Source: Adineta vaga (lineage: Eukaryota; Rotifera). Taken from it: a stretch of DNA of 64,000 nt. The translations under genes were made by a program, and so were the position numbers. Of this stretch, positions 10,401-22,128 are shown one piece after another (position 1 is the first letter of the stretch; the number at the start of each line of letters is the position of its first letter). Location of the stretch: the NCBI GenBank assembly GCA_021613535.1, contig CP075492.1, positions 19,654,001 through 19,718,000 on the forward strand. Direction: 5' to 3'. The notes under the pieces were generated by a model that saw nothing but the letters and a program-made list of their open reading frames with translations, did not search any database and had not been told where the DNA came from.

Positions 10401-11967
10401 CTTTTACAGAACGCTATAGACTAACAAGAAATGATATTGAAAATCGTAAACAACTTGTACGTCATCTTCAAACTCAATATCAGAAAATCTATCCCGAATG
10501 TAAATTACAAGCATATGGCTCATTTTGTAATGGATTTGGTTTTCAACAAAGTGATCTTGACATCTGTATATATATAAAAGAAAATGTATGTTTTAGTGTT
10601 AAGAAATTCCAATAATTCTACCTATTTCATTTCTCTTCTAGATACATGAAGATAATGTTCGTATTCTAGAGAAGTTATCTCGATCAATGTGCTGTAATAC
10701 ATTTGAATATGTACGTGTAATCGACTACATTAAAGTACCTATAATTCGATCAAAACATTCGCAATTAAATATTGAATTCGATATAAGCATTCACAATAAA
10801 CTTGTATGTTAATTATCTTTCATTATAATATAATTGATACATTTTTTCTTAGGCTATTGAGAACACGAATTTACTAAAAACTTATGCGAATATTGATTCA
10901 CGTGTAGTTGAACTTGGTTATATGATCAAATATTTAGTTAAAGTATGAAAAATAATTTCATTAATTATATATTATTGTCTTGTATGATAAGTTCATTGAT
11001 GTCAAAGATTGTCGCAAATTGTCAAGTTATGCATATATTATAATGGTTATTCATTTTCTTCAGCAAATTCAACCACCTGTCTTGCCTGTTCTTCAACAAG
11101 TTTTTTCTTGTGTTTTTTTGTTTTGTTTTCATAGACATAAACATGTATGTTCTAGTTGATCGATAATTCATCAACAAACAATTCGCCGATTCGAAAATAT
11201 GATCGATGGAATGTTTATTTCTTTAATGATTTAAATAGACTTGTATGGGATGATTTATATTTGATATTTAACGATCTATTCTTATTTAGAAAGAAATATG
11301 GAGTAAACAGAATGAGCCGAATACAATGTCATCTGGTGCTCTATGGATTGCTTTTTTACGTTATTATACACAAGATTTTAATTATGCGAAACGTATTATT
11401 ACAATTCGGCAATATGAACCATTATTACGTGTTGATAAACGATGGTATGGTAACACAATTGCTATTGAAGATCCATTCGAATTGTATCGTAATCTAGCTG
11501 AATATCTTCGAATACAGGGTACGTATTTATCAAACTTTTTTTTGTTTCTAACTAAAACTAATATTTAAACTGTTATCCTTTACTTCATTACAGAATGGAC
11601 AACTATCCGCAATGTATTTATGCATGTTCGAGATCATTTTTGTCTGCAACCAGCAAATTTTAGTATGATGGACTTGGATATGTCATCAATTCAGGTGATA
11701 GTTTCTATCTATCATATAAGTTTTGATTTAAACAATACAATTTGATTATTTCAGGAACATTTCTTTAATATCAATGAATTAAATCGGAAGATTTCACCTG
11801 AATTACTTCAAACATGTAATGGTACTAGTAACATTGATGAACAATCTGAAAAATTGATATCATCAGTTCACATTACTCTTCCTGAACATCATTTGCATTT
11901 GGTCACTGATGAAAAATCGTCGATTAGTGATGAATCGAATGAGAATATTCAAGAGGACAACAATTAA
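7464..11967 (+). CDS. Terminal uridylyltransferase (TUT4/7-like, noncanonical poly(A) polymerase family)
   Basis: This is a gene of more than ten exons joined by short GT-AG introns. The N-terminal start is uncertain: a Gln/Asn-rich disordered start at 7464 is one option. Exons from about 7903 to 9590 encode a first nucleotidyltransferase-like unit (GAFLFKCGLG.LSKIDIDVQ) plus a PAP-associated helical region, as in the inactive N-terminal half of TUT4/7. A CCHC zinc knuckle (CVSCYESGHIKSNCP) follows at about 10240-10290. The catalytic unit then carries GSFCNGFGF..SDLDICIY (10515-10575) with the DxD pair, and the third Asp in IEFDISIHN (near 10775). The PAP-associated core (ALWIAFLRYYTQDFNY) lies at 11335-11380. 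The protein should add uridines to RNA 3' ends in the cytoplasm. The GCATGA…TCTAG intron before the zinc knuckle reads as GC-AG. One intron (about 9803-9939) carries a telomere-like foldback. The gene ends at TAA 11967. Confidence 0.75.
9822..9900. repeat. Telomere-like foldback repeat, copy 3, inside an intron
   Basis: A G-rich arm (GAGGGTGGTGGGTGTGGGC) and a C-rich arm (CACTCACATTTACACCCTC) flank a spacer of about 40 bp. The repeat lies wholly within an intron of the uridylyltransferase gene and appears tolerated there. Confidence 0.65.
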
Positions 11968-12093
11968 GATCATAACTTGCTGAAACTTTAATATTTTGCT
12001 TATTATTACTCTTACATATATTTAAAAATTGTAAGGGCAAAATTCAGAATAAAAATTGGAGAACTATAGCAATTTTTATTAGTGTTTTATAAA

Positions 12094-12158
12094 GGGTGAG
12101 GGGTGAGGGGTGAGGGTGTGAATAAGAGAAGGATATCCTCTCCACACACTCACACGCC
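12094..12158. repeat. Telomere-like foldback repeat, copy 4
   Basis: The G-rich arm repeats GGGTGA(G) three times and then GGGTGTG. The short spacer contains GGATATCC, itself palindromic. The C-rich arm reads CCACACACTCACACGCC. It lies between the convergent uridylyltransferase and F-box genes. Confidence 0.6.
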
Positions 12159-12214
12159 TTCATTTTTATCCATCTCTAAAGAAAAAAGCAAAAAGAAAAG
12201 AAATGCGAGTACGA

Positions 12215-13192
12215 TCAACGAATGTTAAGTTTGTGCCTATACCGATCGTCATGTGCTTTCAAGAAATCTGTTTTCAACCGGTAAACATCAAAATTTTGAC
12301 TAGCGTTTAAACAAAGAGTTAGTTTCAATTGACGTAATGATAATAGATGACGAGTTAACACATTGGCCAACCATTGCGAGTGCTCGAAATTCTCTATCAT
12401 CTGGACATTCACCATGGATAGTCGAAGATGAAAATATTTCAGATTCGGAAGACATACGAACAAACTATCGAAGACGAATTCATCGAAAGATCCTTGAGAA
12501 GTGGTTATATTTAAAGACAACCGCTGGAGCTGTTCGTGTTGCTGTGCATCAGCCAAAGTAACGGCTAGCTTTGGTATCGTTAACTTGAGAGAATGTAGAT
12601 TGGGACACGAGGCAAGAAGAAACATATGAATACGAGAAAAATCCGAAGTGATGTCTAACAACTGAATCGACGGGGTTTGAGTCCATGTATGAATCAATGA
12701 AGGTGGCTGAAAAGTCTTGAGAATACAAGATTTTAAACATGGAAAATCATTGGTGAAGATTCGTTGATAGATCGAACAGAGACGTGCACTTTGGTATTTT
12801 ACTTTGATGGTCAGACATTCTAAATTGTTCAGTTGATTAAGCGCATGTTCGATTTTTTCTGCTGATGATTTAATGAAAATCACATAACGAAGATTTGGAA
12901 AACGATGAAGATTATCAATAAAACGATTTCGATTGATGATCAATGTGTGAACTCGCGAAGCAAATAAGTGATCATGGCGAATTCTATTCCGAGATTCATA
13001 ATGTACATAAATATACAATCGATCGAGGGACTGTAGAAGAGCATTGAAACGCCAATTAAGACCATAAAAAGCATGGTAGGTATCACGAGCGTCCAAATAA
13101 TCAGATATTTCAATGAGAATTTCATTGGGTAATCGCTCAAACTGAAAGAAAGTCATATTTATCGACAAAAAAGTTTTAAAAAGTAAATTCAT
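12215..13192 (-). CDS. F-box protein
   Basis: This single-exon frame encodes 325 residues from ATG at 13192; an alternative start at MTFFQFERL (13156) would put the F-box right at the N-terminus and is perhaps more likely. The F-box reads FERLPNEILIEISDYLD and continues to about residue 55. The rest alternates Leu-rich strands and helices (LHSLKLT, LQRLSLNI, LKYFHLRLS, LRQLKLTL), giving an irregular leucine-rich-repeat-like body. Such proteins recruit substrates to SCF (Skp1-Cullin-F-box) ubiquitin ligases; the substrate is unknown. The frame is intact. F-box genes of this length form a large expanded family in bdelloids. It is convergent with the uridylyltransferase gene, with a telomere-like repeat in the gap. 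Confidence 0.8.
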   Translation of the reverse strand: MNLLFKTFLSINMTFFQFERLPNEILIEISDYLDARDTYHAFYGLNWRFNALLQSLDRLYIYVHYESRNRIRHDHLFASRVHTLIINRNRFIDNLHRFPNLRYVIFIKSSAEKIEHALNQLNNLECLTIKVKYQSARLCSIYQRIFTNDFPCLKSCILKTFQPPSLIHTWTQTPSIQLLDITSDFSRIHMFLLASCPNLHSLKLTIPKLAVTLADAQQHEQLQRLSLNITTSQGSFDEFVFDSLFVCLPNLKYFHLRLSMVNVQMIENFEHSQWLANVLTRHLLSLRQLKLTLCLNASQNFDVYRLKTDFLKAHDDRYRHKLNIR

Positions 13193-14244
13193 ATGTTTGG
13201 AATCATTCGCAGTGGGCGAGCGATGAATAGCAATTTTACACGCTGAAAATTCGAAAAGTCACACAAAAAGAATAATAAATGCCGTTATCTTTCTTTGCGT
13301 TTTTTTATATTTGCAAGTGACTGAATACGATGACGCGAGTGTTTTTTTCGATTGTCGTAATTTATTTAACAGAACGAAAGAATTTTTTCTTCTTCACAAG
13401 TTTAAATTCATGTCTCGGAAGAAGACAGACGATACTCCGGATGGATGTATTTTAGCTGTTTTGAAACTAACGTACTGAAAGACGATCGCGTCTCCTTCTT
13501 TTACGATTTATTTGATTATGATAAGTTAGTTGGTTCTCGTATTCTTTGAGCATTCTACATCCCATACCCGAGCCCATCTTAGCCGTCATATGATGACGTT
13601 TCCATCCGACACTACGTGGAAGTGAAGGGTTGGGTTTTGCCGGACGTAATAATATTTCCATTCGAATTTGAACGTATATTTGCTCAATTATAATTAAAAA
13701 GCTATTAATTATGGTATGGCGCACATCATCTTATGTTTTGGATTTCAATCGAACAACATATTTTTATTTTTCATTCAATCCTTCTTTGAACAAGGCGTCA
13801 ACGTATTTTATTTCATTGTATTCCATTTGGATTTTTTGCAATGTACGGACGAATTCTTTAGTTTCATTTGATATTTCTTTGTAGTGTTTTTTGTTACGTT
13901 CATTAAAATTCTCAATGATTTATTTGGTATGGTATGAATAAATCATTCATTATGTTTCTCCTCTTTTAATGATCGCTGTATTCAGTTATAGTTTATTTAT
14001 TCGTGTTCTCATGCACAAACATCTTTTAAAACGAAGAATTGATTGTCGTCGACGATGAAAAATGATCATTCAATCAATTTTTTCCCCTTGTTTATTTTGC
14101 TTTTTATCTGGCTTACGTTATAACTACTATGGCGAAATGGGTTGGAGTTAATCTTTTTGAGAACACAGACAACACTTCATGGATAGAATGGACAGAACAC
14201 AAAAATGATATTTCAATCTATATCATTATTCTCATTCTCATGTT
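13193..14244. other. Intergenic region, one doubtful short frame
   Basis: This is mostly AT-rich, repeat-free sequence. A minus-strand frame at 13467-13724 gives 85 residues with a basic C-terminus (NRKRRRRDRL). It has no recognisable domain and I do not call it a gene. The 3' end of the PARP gene starts at 14245. Confidence 0.4.
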
Positions 14245-16930
14245 CTATTTATATGTAATTAAATATTCAGCAATGGCTTGTGCGTCATGGTAGATGACGA
14301 AAATATGATTTCCATCGGTTGTTGAATCGAATCCAAGAGGTCTTACTTTCATTGAACTATTGCCGATAGTTGTTTTCCCTATTAGAACACGAGCGACAAA
14401 CATGCATCTTTCTCCATTAGTATTTGGTCGAGTATAGCCGTGACTGTAAGCCGCATTCGATGAAAAGTAAACACCTACACCATAAACAATCCCTAACAAA
14501 ATCCCATACATTCAAAAACAGTTCATAGAATAACGACAAAAACTTACCATTTTTTCCCGCGAAACTTCTATTAAAACAATCCTCAATAATTGAATTTGCT
14601 GCTTGTTCATCGCAACCGTGATACAAGCATTTTTCCGTGTCAGTTTTCAGTCTGTTTTTGAAATCTCGACTATGTGCTAAATATTGTATAAGCCATCTTC
14701 TATTCTGAATGCGTTCAATTTGTATTATTTGAGTATATATTCCTTTCATTGTCTGATCGAAGTTCATCGAAACAAACTTATATTCATTTGTATTGCTTAA
14801 CACTACAAATCGTAGACGATTATCTGTCGATTTTTCCCATGTTCGTGGTAAGTGATGTTCAATTATTTCCCCGGAAATCTCTAAAAGATTTATCAATATT
14901 CAAACAAAAAGTCATTCAATAGGTAGTTAAATACAAAAGTTTTTTTTTTCGAAAACCTGGATAAAAACTCAGTTTTTCGGTAAAAAATCTGTTTTTTGGA
15001 CGGTGATCACGCCCCCCCCCTCCTCTCTATCAAAATTGACATTATTCAATAGAAAATTAAACTCTGCATCCAATACAGCCTTTTCGAAGACCACCACAAG
15101 TTTACAGGTGAATCGGTATGAAAAATACCGAGATATAGTACTAACTTTACCTTCGTCTGATGCTAAGACTTGTTTACAAAACTCATCATAAATATTTTGT
15201 TGATCGGGTTCAATCACAAACTTGACTAACAGTGATAATTTTCTTTCTGTAAGCTGTTTTTTTATTTCTTTAACCATTGTCTTGACTACAATATCTATGG
15301 AACACCCATGTTTTCCACATCCAATGGCTGGAAACGCAATTGATGTGTAATCATACGCGATAACATGGTGTATAACGTTAATTATGAGATCAACGATTGA
15401 TTGTCGAAGTATGGAGTCATTTTGATTCGGGTTCCATTTAAGAAAAAAGATTCGTTTACAAGGTAATTGACCTGATGAAGTTGAAATCAAAATCGAATTC
15501 GGATTATGTCCATCTTCCTTTTCGTATGCAGTTTTAACTTCATTACCAGCTGCGTTGATTATGGCTTGTTGTAAAATTTGCGATGATGAATTTCCAATAA
15601 TCGCATCAACCTATTCAAAATAATAAAATATCATTTACATTAATCAATATTGTTTTCTTCGTACATTTTGTAATGTTATATCTCCTTTTTCAACCACAAT
15701 CTTTCCGTTTCCAATTGATACAGATACATCTGATATTGTTGAAGGTTGCTTTAATGAATCAACTTGTTTTTGAAATTCATCATAAATATCTGTTCTGTTC
15801 GGTTCTATTATAAATGAAACAGATATTGCATGAGTTTCCTGTAATCGATAGGCTTCTTCAACCATAGATTTGGCAACAAGATTGATTGTGCAGCTAAATT
15901 GGCCACAACCAATAGCTGGAAATGCAATACTATTATAATTCTCACTTGCTGCTTTGTTAATTGCATCTGAAACAAACTTTTTCAACGATTTACATAGTGT
16001 ATCATCATCAGAATTGGGTTGCCATGGAAGAAAGTAAATTTTTTTCGATGGAAGTGTTCCTCCAGTTGATACAGCAGTGATTGTTGACGGTTTTTGTTTT
16101 GATTTTCTCTCATACGATGTCTTAATGACATCACCACCGACTTTGAAAATATTTTCACGCAAACACTGAGATGACGAACACACGACAATAACGTCAACCT
16201 GAAAGAGAACCAAAATTTGTCAATCTGAAAAATTTCTCTTTTGAATAAACATACTGATTCCGTTGTTAAATCACCTTTCTGAATTTTTATTGATCGATTA
16301 GAATTTGCTGTCTGCACAAGTGACTGCTAGAATGAAGAAATTTTCGAAATAACAATTGAATTATTGAATTTTAGCAGAAAATCTGCTCTTTCTCTCAAAA
16401 ATACTTTCACTGTTAATGAATAAGATTCATTACAATAACATCGATGATACTGATTTTCCAAAAATTCTGAATACAAGCTGAAACTGCATTTGAATAATAT
16501 TTACTTACTGAATATCGATTGACGACCAAGTGTCTCGGATTGATCAATGACGAAAGATTAGGTCGTGCGGGCACTTTATGTGGTGCTGAAAAAATGAAAC
16601 AATATGTTTAATAATGTATTTTTCGTCTTAGTAAAATTTTTTTGACGGCAATCTTACCGCATGTTGCTGGTCGTACATGTGAGGGTACGCCAGAAGGTGA
16701 TGTTATAATTAGAGAAGAAACTGTTAACAAATTCGTTTTAGATCGATTCGTTCTATATTTGTTTATACAGTGAAGAATTGTAAAGAAGATTATTGCTATT
16801 ATAATTAGACAAATGATTACTAAACCAACTCTTCCATCATCTGTATCTATACGAAAAACAATAATACAAAGGGACTTATTCATATTCAAAATGATTAACC
16901 TTTTTCTCATATCAATGAAAATAACTTACT
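14245..16930 (-). CDS. Membrane-anchored double-macrodomain PARP (PARP14-like mono-ADP-ribosyltransferase)
   Basis: Exons read on the minus strand: part of an upstream exon ending at 16930; 16846-16658 (one transmembrane helix, VGLVIICLIIIAIIFFTI); 16585-16509; 16326-16255; 16198-15665 (macrodomain 1, AFPAIGCGQFSC); 15610-15151 (macrodomain 2, AFPAIGCGKHGC); 14881-14548; 14492-14245. The last two encode a PARP catalytic domain: HGC replaces the usual HGT, then GVYFSS..AYSHGY, ending in YHDAQAIAEYLITY. All listed exon joins are in frame except the first, which is uncertain, so the start codon is not located. The family binds ADP-ribose through macrodomains and adds single ADP-ribose units to proteins. 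The membrane helix is not a standard part of PARP14-type proteins. Residue 3 of the H-Y-E motif is not acidic, which suggests mono- rather than poly-ADP-ribosylation. Confidence 0.75.
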
Positions 16931-17245
16931 AAATACCGATAATTGTTGCCTCAGTGGTTCTTTGATAAGTATTTTTGTATTAGAGATATTCGTAGTTAAA
17001 AACATTTATCAGTTTTGCTAATGAATAAAAAACCAAGCTTGTTTTTTGTGTGTTGAAACAAATATTTATGTTGTTACATACATAATGATTTATACGTATG
17101 TTCTTATCTCTTTTCTTTTGTTCCTCATCTTCGAAAAAGATAACATATATTTCACTCATGTCTCTTTCGACGAATATGAAAGAATAGCATGTTTTTTTCC
17201 AACTATCAGACCTGATGACTCATATCGTTATGAATCATTTTGCGC

Positions 17246-17679
17246 TTAACCCTTTACGGGTGATTACCAGAAAATAACAATAAAAAATGTTACTGCTGCA
17301 TATTATTTGTCGTTTATTTATGAGGGTTACTCATTTCCAACATGCGGTTTAAAGAAATAGTACTGACGAGGAATGATCCCCAACTGGCAAATCGGTTTAG
17401 TCATAAAAGATAGTGGACCATAGGTAATTAATAGTCCTGAATCCGAATCTGACTTTGGTTTTTGCTGCTAGGCCTCGAAAGTACCGGGTTTTCAGAAAAC
17501 CATGTGATAACAGAGTACAGAAATTTTTTTTTAATTAAATTTTTTCACTAATCCACCTGATAGAAGATGTGTAGAAAATTCTGAAAAACTAGTTTAGAAC
17601 GTTTCTAAGCGGCGGAAGAGGACATCAGAAACGTAACTTATACGTTTCATTGTGCCGATTTTCACTGCAAAGCGTTAAA
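17246..17679. repeat. Possible TTAA-ended MITE overlapping the left inverted repeat
   Basis: The segment starts TTAACCCTTTACGGGTGA and ends with the approximate inverse (CACTGCAAAGCGTTAA), as in piggyBac-type nonautonomous elements. Its right 313 bp are also part of the 332-bp inverted repeat that flanks the jerky-like transposase. The inverted repeat extends 19 bp beyond the TTAA, so the two interpretations compete. Confidence 0.4.
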
Positions 17680-20312
17680 TTCTTTTCTTTTTTCGTTTTT
17701 GTTTTTATCGTTGATTTTAACTTGTTTATCTCAAAATTCGAAAATTATAGCGAATCTACTATAATGTTACACAACAATTAAAAAACATGAAATATAGAGT
17801 TTGTTGCAACAACCGTTCTTGTTTCAATCATGTGCTACTTGAAAATAATCCATTATTTGCACTTATAATAATCATTCTAGAAGATCAGAATAGAGAAGCA
17901 TCGTTACTTTTAATTCAGATCTTTCTTTGAACTTAAATACTTACGATCTAATAAATGTCATGAAAATGGAAGTCCAGGAAAAAATGTTGAAAACAAAGTT
18001 TCTTCCCACAATGCGAACAAGTAATAAAGACACTTTCCAGACATAGAGAGGTTGCACAATTAATATGTGTCTTCTCGTGAATGAAACAAACTTGGTTGAA
18101 ATTTAAGAAGGGAGTCGGGTCAGCTTTTGTATATCCGGAAGCAAACTACGAATATATGACCATTTTTTGGAACACTGGAGCACCTAGTTGGTTGTGAACA
18201 AGAGAGACAAGACGAATTATATTATTTCGTTCGTATAAATTACAATCAATTTCATCTATGGCCACGTGATGATACAAAGCTTTGACAAAATTCTTGAGCT
18301 GGTGATTAAAATATCTATCTAAAGGTTGGATTTCATCTGTTGTGTGTTGTGGAATTTGAATCCGTTTGATATCTTTGCCAGTAGAACTGGCATCTTCATA
18401 AAGTTTTGGATCGTTCTGACCGGACCACGAGTCCGAAAGTAGAAGGGCATTCTTTCCAATCGATGGTAAGAAACATTTATTCAGCCAATAGATCACGAGA
18501 GAGGTTGTCAGCTTACCAGATTTTGAGCAAGTAATAACGACATTTTTAGGCTGAAATAAATGGTTTTTCACTGTTTCTCCCATTTTGCCGGTTGGCTCTT
18601 GAAGACACAACAGAATAGGCCCGACGAGTTTACCATCGAGAGAGATTGTTGGCTGGAGCGTGTATGAATGTGTAGTTGCATTCTTTGATCTTACGGCTCC
18701 ATAAACTTTCTTTGCACCCCGGAAATCCAACGTACGGGTGCTATGCTGTTCCTTCTCTACACCTATCTGATCAGTATTCATGATTTCTGCTTCTTTATAA
18801 TATTTTGCTATATGCTGAAATTCGTTCAAAAAATCCTCTTTGCTCTTTTCAACTGTTTCGAAGTTTTCAATCTCATGTTTAGTTACGATATTTGTGATCT
18901 TCCTACCGACAATCGAATAACGAGATTTCCAGTTGGAAACCCAGTGACGAGAGGCATGAAAATCTTCGAGTGTGAGCTCGCGAGCTAATTTCAGAGCCCA
19001 CCGCTGAATATCGAACTCGTGGACAGGTAGGCAACGCTCTCTTGCACTTTCAAACTTCTTGAAAACTTCGTGATCAATATCATATATCTTCTGTCTCTTC
19101 GTTCCTTCATTTTCTAAATAGTGTCGAAAACGACTAACGTAAGACTGATTCGGAAGAGTTCGAAATCGATTATGAACAGTTTTCCACGATCGACGACGTT
19201 TACCGGTTGAGTCTGTCGCGTCGGCGAACTCAACAACTTCCTTCATGAAGTTTAAAGTATATTGTTTAAGGTGATGAGGTTCGAGATCTTTGTCTTCATC
19301 TCTCTTTATTTCATGATTCTCGGATGTGGTGTTTTCATCTGCGTCTGGTGTTTCCTCCTCATCACTTTCTTCGTAATCATCTGATTGATTTTCAAAGTCT
19401 AAAGTTGTCTCTTCGTCGTAAGTAAATTGTTTGCAGTTAGCAAATGTCGTGATTGTTTCTGCAAGGTGTTGAGCAGCCTCACGTTCTTTCTGCGACACTT
19501 CGGTTGGTTTTATGTTAAGATTAGCTGTGACCAACTCTGCTAAACATTCAACTATATTACTCGGATTCATTATAACTAGTGAAACAGAGAAGAAGGTGGT
19601 GAACGAAATACAAAGGTCTTTGTTTCATTCGTTTAAGACTTACCATTGAAAAGGTGAAGCAATCAAGGAGAGCCTGGTTTGAATATAATACTTTAAGTTT
19701 AAACAAAACACATGATCATCTGCAATAAATAAGACACTATTACAGAAACTACAATAATCATTAGCATGGTGTGTTTCAACTCGTTCTCTTCGTCGATGTA
19801 TTCGTGCCTCTTCTCTTCTCTGATTCTTTCATTTTATTTCTGTTTCTTATCATGTATGTAATGTAGCTCTTCTCGTCATGACATGTGCTTGCGGCATGCT
19901 TTGCTCTTTGTTCTTTTGATATTCAGACTGATATATTATTTTGTTCTTGTAAAATATGCATGGAATAAGATGAATCACACAAACGAAAAAAGAAAAGAAT
20001 TTAACGCTTTGCAGTGAAAATCGGCACAATGAAACGTATAAGTTACGTTTCTGATGTCCTCTTCCGCCGCTTAGAAACGTTCTAAACTAGTTTTTCAGAA
20101 TTTTCTACACATCTTCTATCAGGTGGATTAGTGAAAAAATTTAATTAAAAAAAAATTTCTGTACTCTGTTATCACATGGTTTTCTGAAAACCCGGTACTT
20201 TCGAGGCCTAGCAGCAAAAACCAAAGTCAGATTCGGATTCAGGACTATTAATTACCTATGGTCCACTATCTTTTATGACTAAACCGATTTGCCAGTTGGG
20301 GATCATTCCTCG
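17367..20312. mobile_element. Transposon-like unit with 332-bp inverted repeats (jerky/Tigger-type transposase)
   Basis: 17367-17698 and 19981-20312 are inverted copies of the same 332 bp, collinear over their whole length with a constant coordinate sum and practically identical in sequence. The outer ends read CGAGGAATGATCCCC and its complement. Both are flanked by TGA (17364-17366 and 20313-20315), a candidate 3-bp target duplication, although 3 bp can match by chance. The interior holds the transposase gene 17948-19570. An inverted segmental duplication flanking an older transposase is the alternative, because part of the repeat looks like a separate TTAA-ended MITE. Tigger/pogo elements normally have short terminal repeats and TA duplications. 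Confidence 0.65.
17948..19570 (-). pseudogene. Jerky/Tigger-like DDE transposase with one in-frame TAG
   Basis: The frame runs from ATG at 19570 to TAG at 17948-17950 (540 codons), with a single in-frame TAG at 18146-18148. Residues 1-115 are acidic and low complexity. A helix-turn-helix DNA-binding region (CENP-B-like, TLEDFHASRHWVSNWKSRY) lies around 180-235. The DDE_1 superfamily catalytic core has Asp in MNTDQIG, Asp in LLSDSWSGQND and Asp in EIQPLDRYFN. Beyond the stop the same frame continues with FASGYTKADP and a Cys/His cluster (CSHCGKKLCFQHFF), which belongs to the family C-terminus. The TAG sits where relatives carry Trp (YAW/YSW before SGY), so TGG to TAG is the likely change. The catalytic Asp residues remain. 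The transposase is probably inactive or C-terminally truncated. Confidence 0.75.
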
Positions 20313-20739
20313 TGAGTTTCGATCTAGATGGTGGATTGAATTGTAAATTATCAATTTTTACTTTTGAAAGATCAACTGCAGAACGAGTTGTTTTGTCAAT
20401 CATAAATGATATTGCTCAGTTTGCCACGCGGATTTATAATGAAAGTTTTTACAAAGTAGATGAGTAGAGAAATAGAATTTTTTACTTGTCAAGTAAACAA
20501 ACCGGCTAGCGCACCATTGTTAGGATCCGGTGTAAATGGAGACAAAAAGATCGAGTTTTAGTTTTCGGTGTTTCGGACCACCTTTATTTCATGAAAACAA
20601 AAAAACCGACAACTAGAAAAGTAAACATGGGAAGAAGAAGAGAAAAACAAACAAGTTGCCGTCCAATGGCGACTGAAAAGATAAAAGAGAACGAAGGCGA
20701 AGGATCGTTCATCTGATATAGATGGCGATCCTGACAAAC

Positions 20740-21594
20740 TCATTCCGTTTCTAACAATTGAACAGCTTCATTTGCTTTCTCTTCTGGTATACCGATATTT
20801 TTAAGCCATTTGAAAGTCTCGGACTCATATGTGTATTGATTAAAAGTAAAAAGACGCAGTGTGGCCTTAAGAGCTTTCTCAAATAGACGACGTAAAGCTC
20901 CCTTCGTAGTATATAAAGCAGTAGCTTGATGAGAGCAATATGTATCAATAAAATTTCGCAGTGCTTCTTGACTTATTATTCGTCTTTCTTCGGCATTTTT
21001 TTTGTCGTTGATCCTAGCATCTGTTGGTATAAGTGGAAAGTCGACACCGAGAGCGGCCGTGAATATCATTCCGTTTAGTTCTAGATATTCACGGTTTATC
21101 TTTGACGATTCTTCCGAAATATCAGCGATACCTGTGCTAAACCATTTGTCCGTACCATAATCAAACGAATCATGTGTATAGATAAGTACTCGTACTGTTT
21201 CTTTTGGTAGCAATACATCAAAAATGCTATACGTTTTCTGCAGTTCTTCAGTAACACGACCCCTTCGAGCGAGAAAGATAGCTAAGTGAAAACCACTGCG
21301 ACGTTTCTTCAGAAAACGAATCAGTTGGATTATAGCCGCACCAGTATCCCATGCTCCATGTTTTGCTTCGCCAAAACCAGCTGTGTCACACCAAATATAC
21401 TTGGCATCGTGATATTCCCAGCATTCCATCGGGTTTCCTTTGGCTCCACTATGTATCATCTTCTGAGATAATTTTGTTCTACATGCATTATAGATTAAAG
21501 TACTTTTGCCGGCCCCAGTAAGTCCAACAACTAGGATACGTTTTGGATAGTCTGGTTGAAATGAGTGATTTGAGTCTGACGTATTATTCTATGG
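20740..21594 (-). CDS. P-loop GTPase, AIG1/GIMAP-like
   Basis: The main exon encodes a Walker A/G1 motif (GLTGAGKST) near its start and G3 (WCDTAGFGE) about 40 residues later. The strand-rich body includes VRVLIYTHDSFDYG where the G4 region (usually xKxD) is expected; here THDS is seen, so guanine specificity is uncertain. The C-terminal 50 residues are helical. It resembles AIG1/GIMAP or IRG-like GTPases, which act as nucleotide switches at membranes or in immunity. The exon begins after an acceptor (CCCCATAG) at about 21595; the upstream exon and start codon were not identified. The first ATG inside the exon, at 21459, would remove the Walker A and is therefore not the start. The gene is partial as annotated and possibly intact. 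Confidence 0.65.
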
Positions 21595-22128
21595 GGAAGA
21601 AAAAGATGAAAGCTAGTTTATTCGATGTCATCAAGCTAGTATAAAGAAAAGCATGATTGCCCTCACTCTCAAGATATTCACAATGGGAGCAACACCTGGT
21701 AATGTTTGAATTATTTCATATATTAGAGGTAACACACCACTAAAACGACATATTTACAAAACGTTTTGCGTAGAGGACAACAAATCACTGGATGCTGTAA
21801 ATGAATTACATAGTAATTCACAGAAACTAAATTATAAAATAATTGAGAATTTCTATATAATGATAAATATATAATATTTGTTGAGGGTGAGGGTGGGTGA
21901 GGGTGTAGGCGTGACTGAAGATGAGGTTGTGTGTTCATATAACTAAATGCTGATGTTTTAAGAGAACAACTAGGTCTCTGAGACATGGGTTGTGATTAGG
22001 CCTGGATGTACCGTAGTAGACTCTGATAGACCCTTGTAGACTCTGGTAAACGCTGGTTAGACCCTGGTTAAACTCTAGTAGAAATAGCAACAAATACTAT
22101 TTAAATATCATTATATAGAAATTTTGAA
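21595..22128. other. Region between the GTPase exon and the GOT1-like gene
   Basis: The missing 5' exon(s) of the GTPase gene should lie here, but none could be assigned. The region holds a one-armed G-rich tract (21883-21912, GAGGGTGAGGGTGGGTGAGG) and a degenerate short repeat (about 22006-22082) built on TAGACTCTGGTA. Nothing else is visible. Confidence 0.4.

Noticed and set aside
13467-13724. 85-residue frame with basic C-terminus
   Set aside because: No domain, no splice partners and no start context; such frames are expected by chance.
17046-17249. 67-residue plus-strand frame
   Set aside because: Hydrophobic low-complexity start and no family; it overlaps the putative TTAA-ended MITE and the PARP upstream region.
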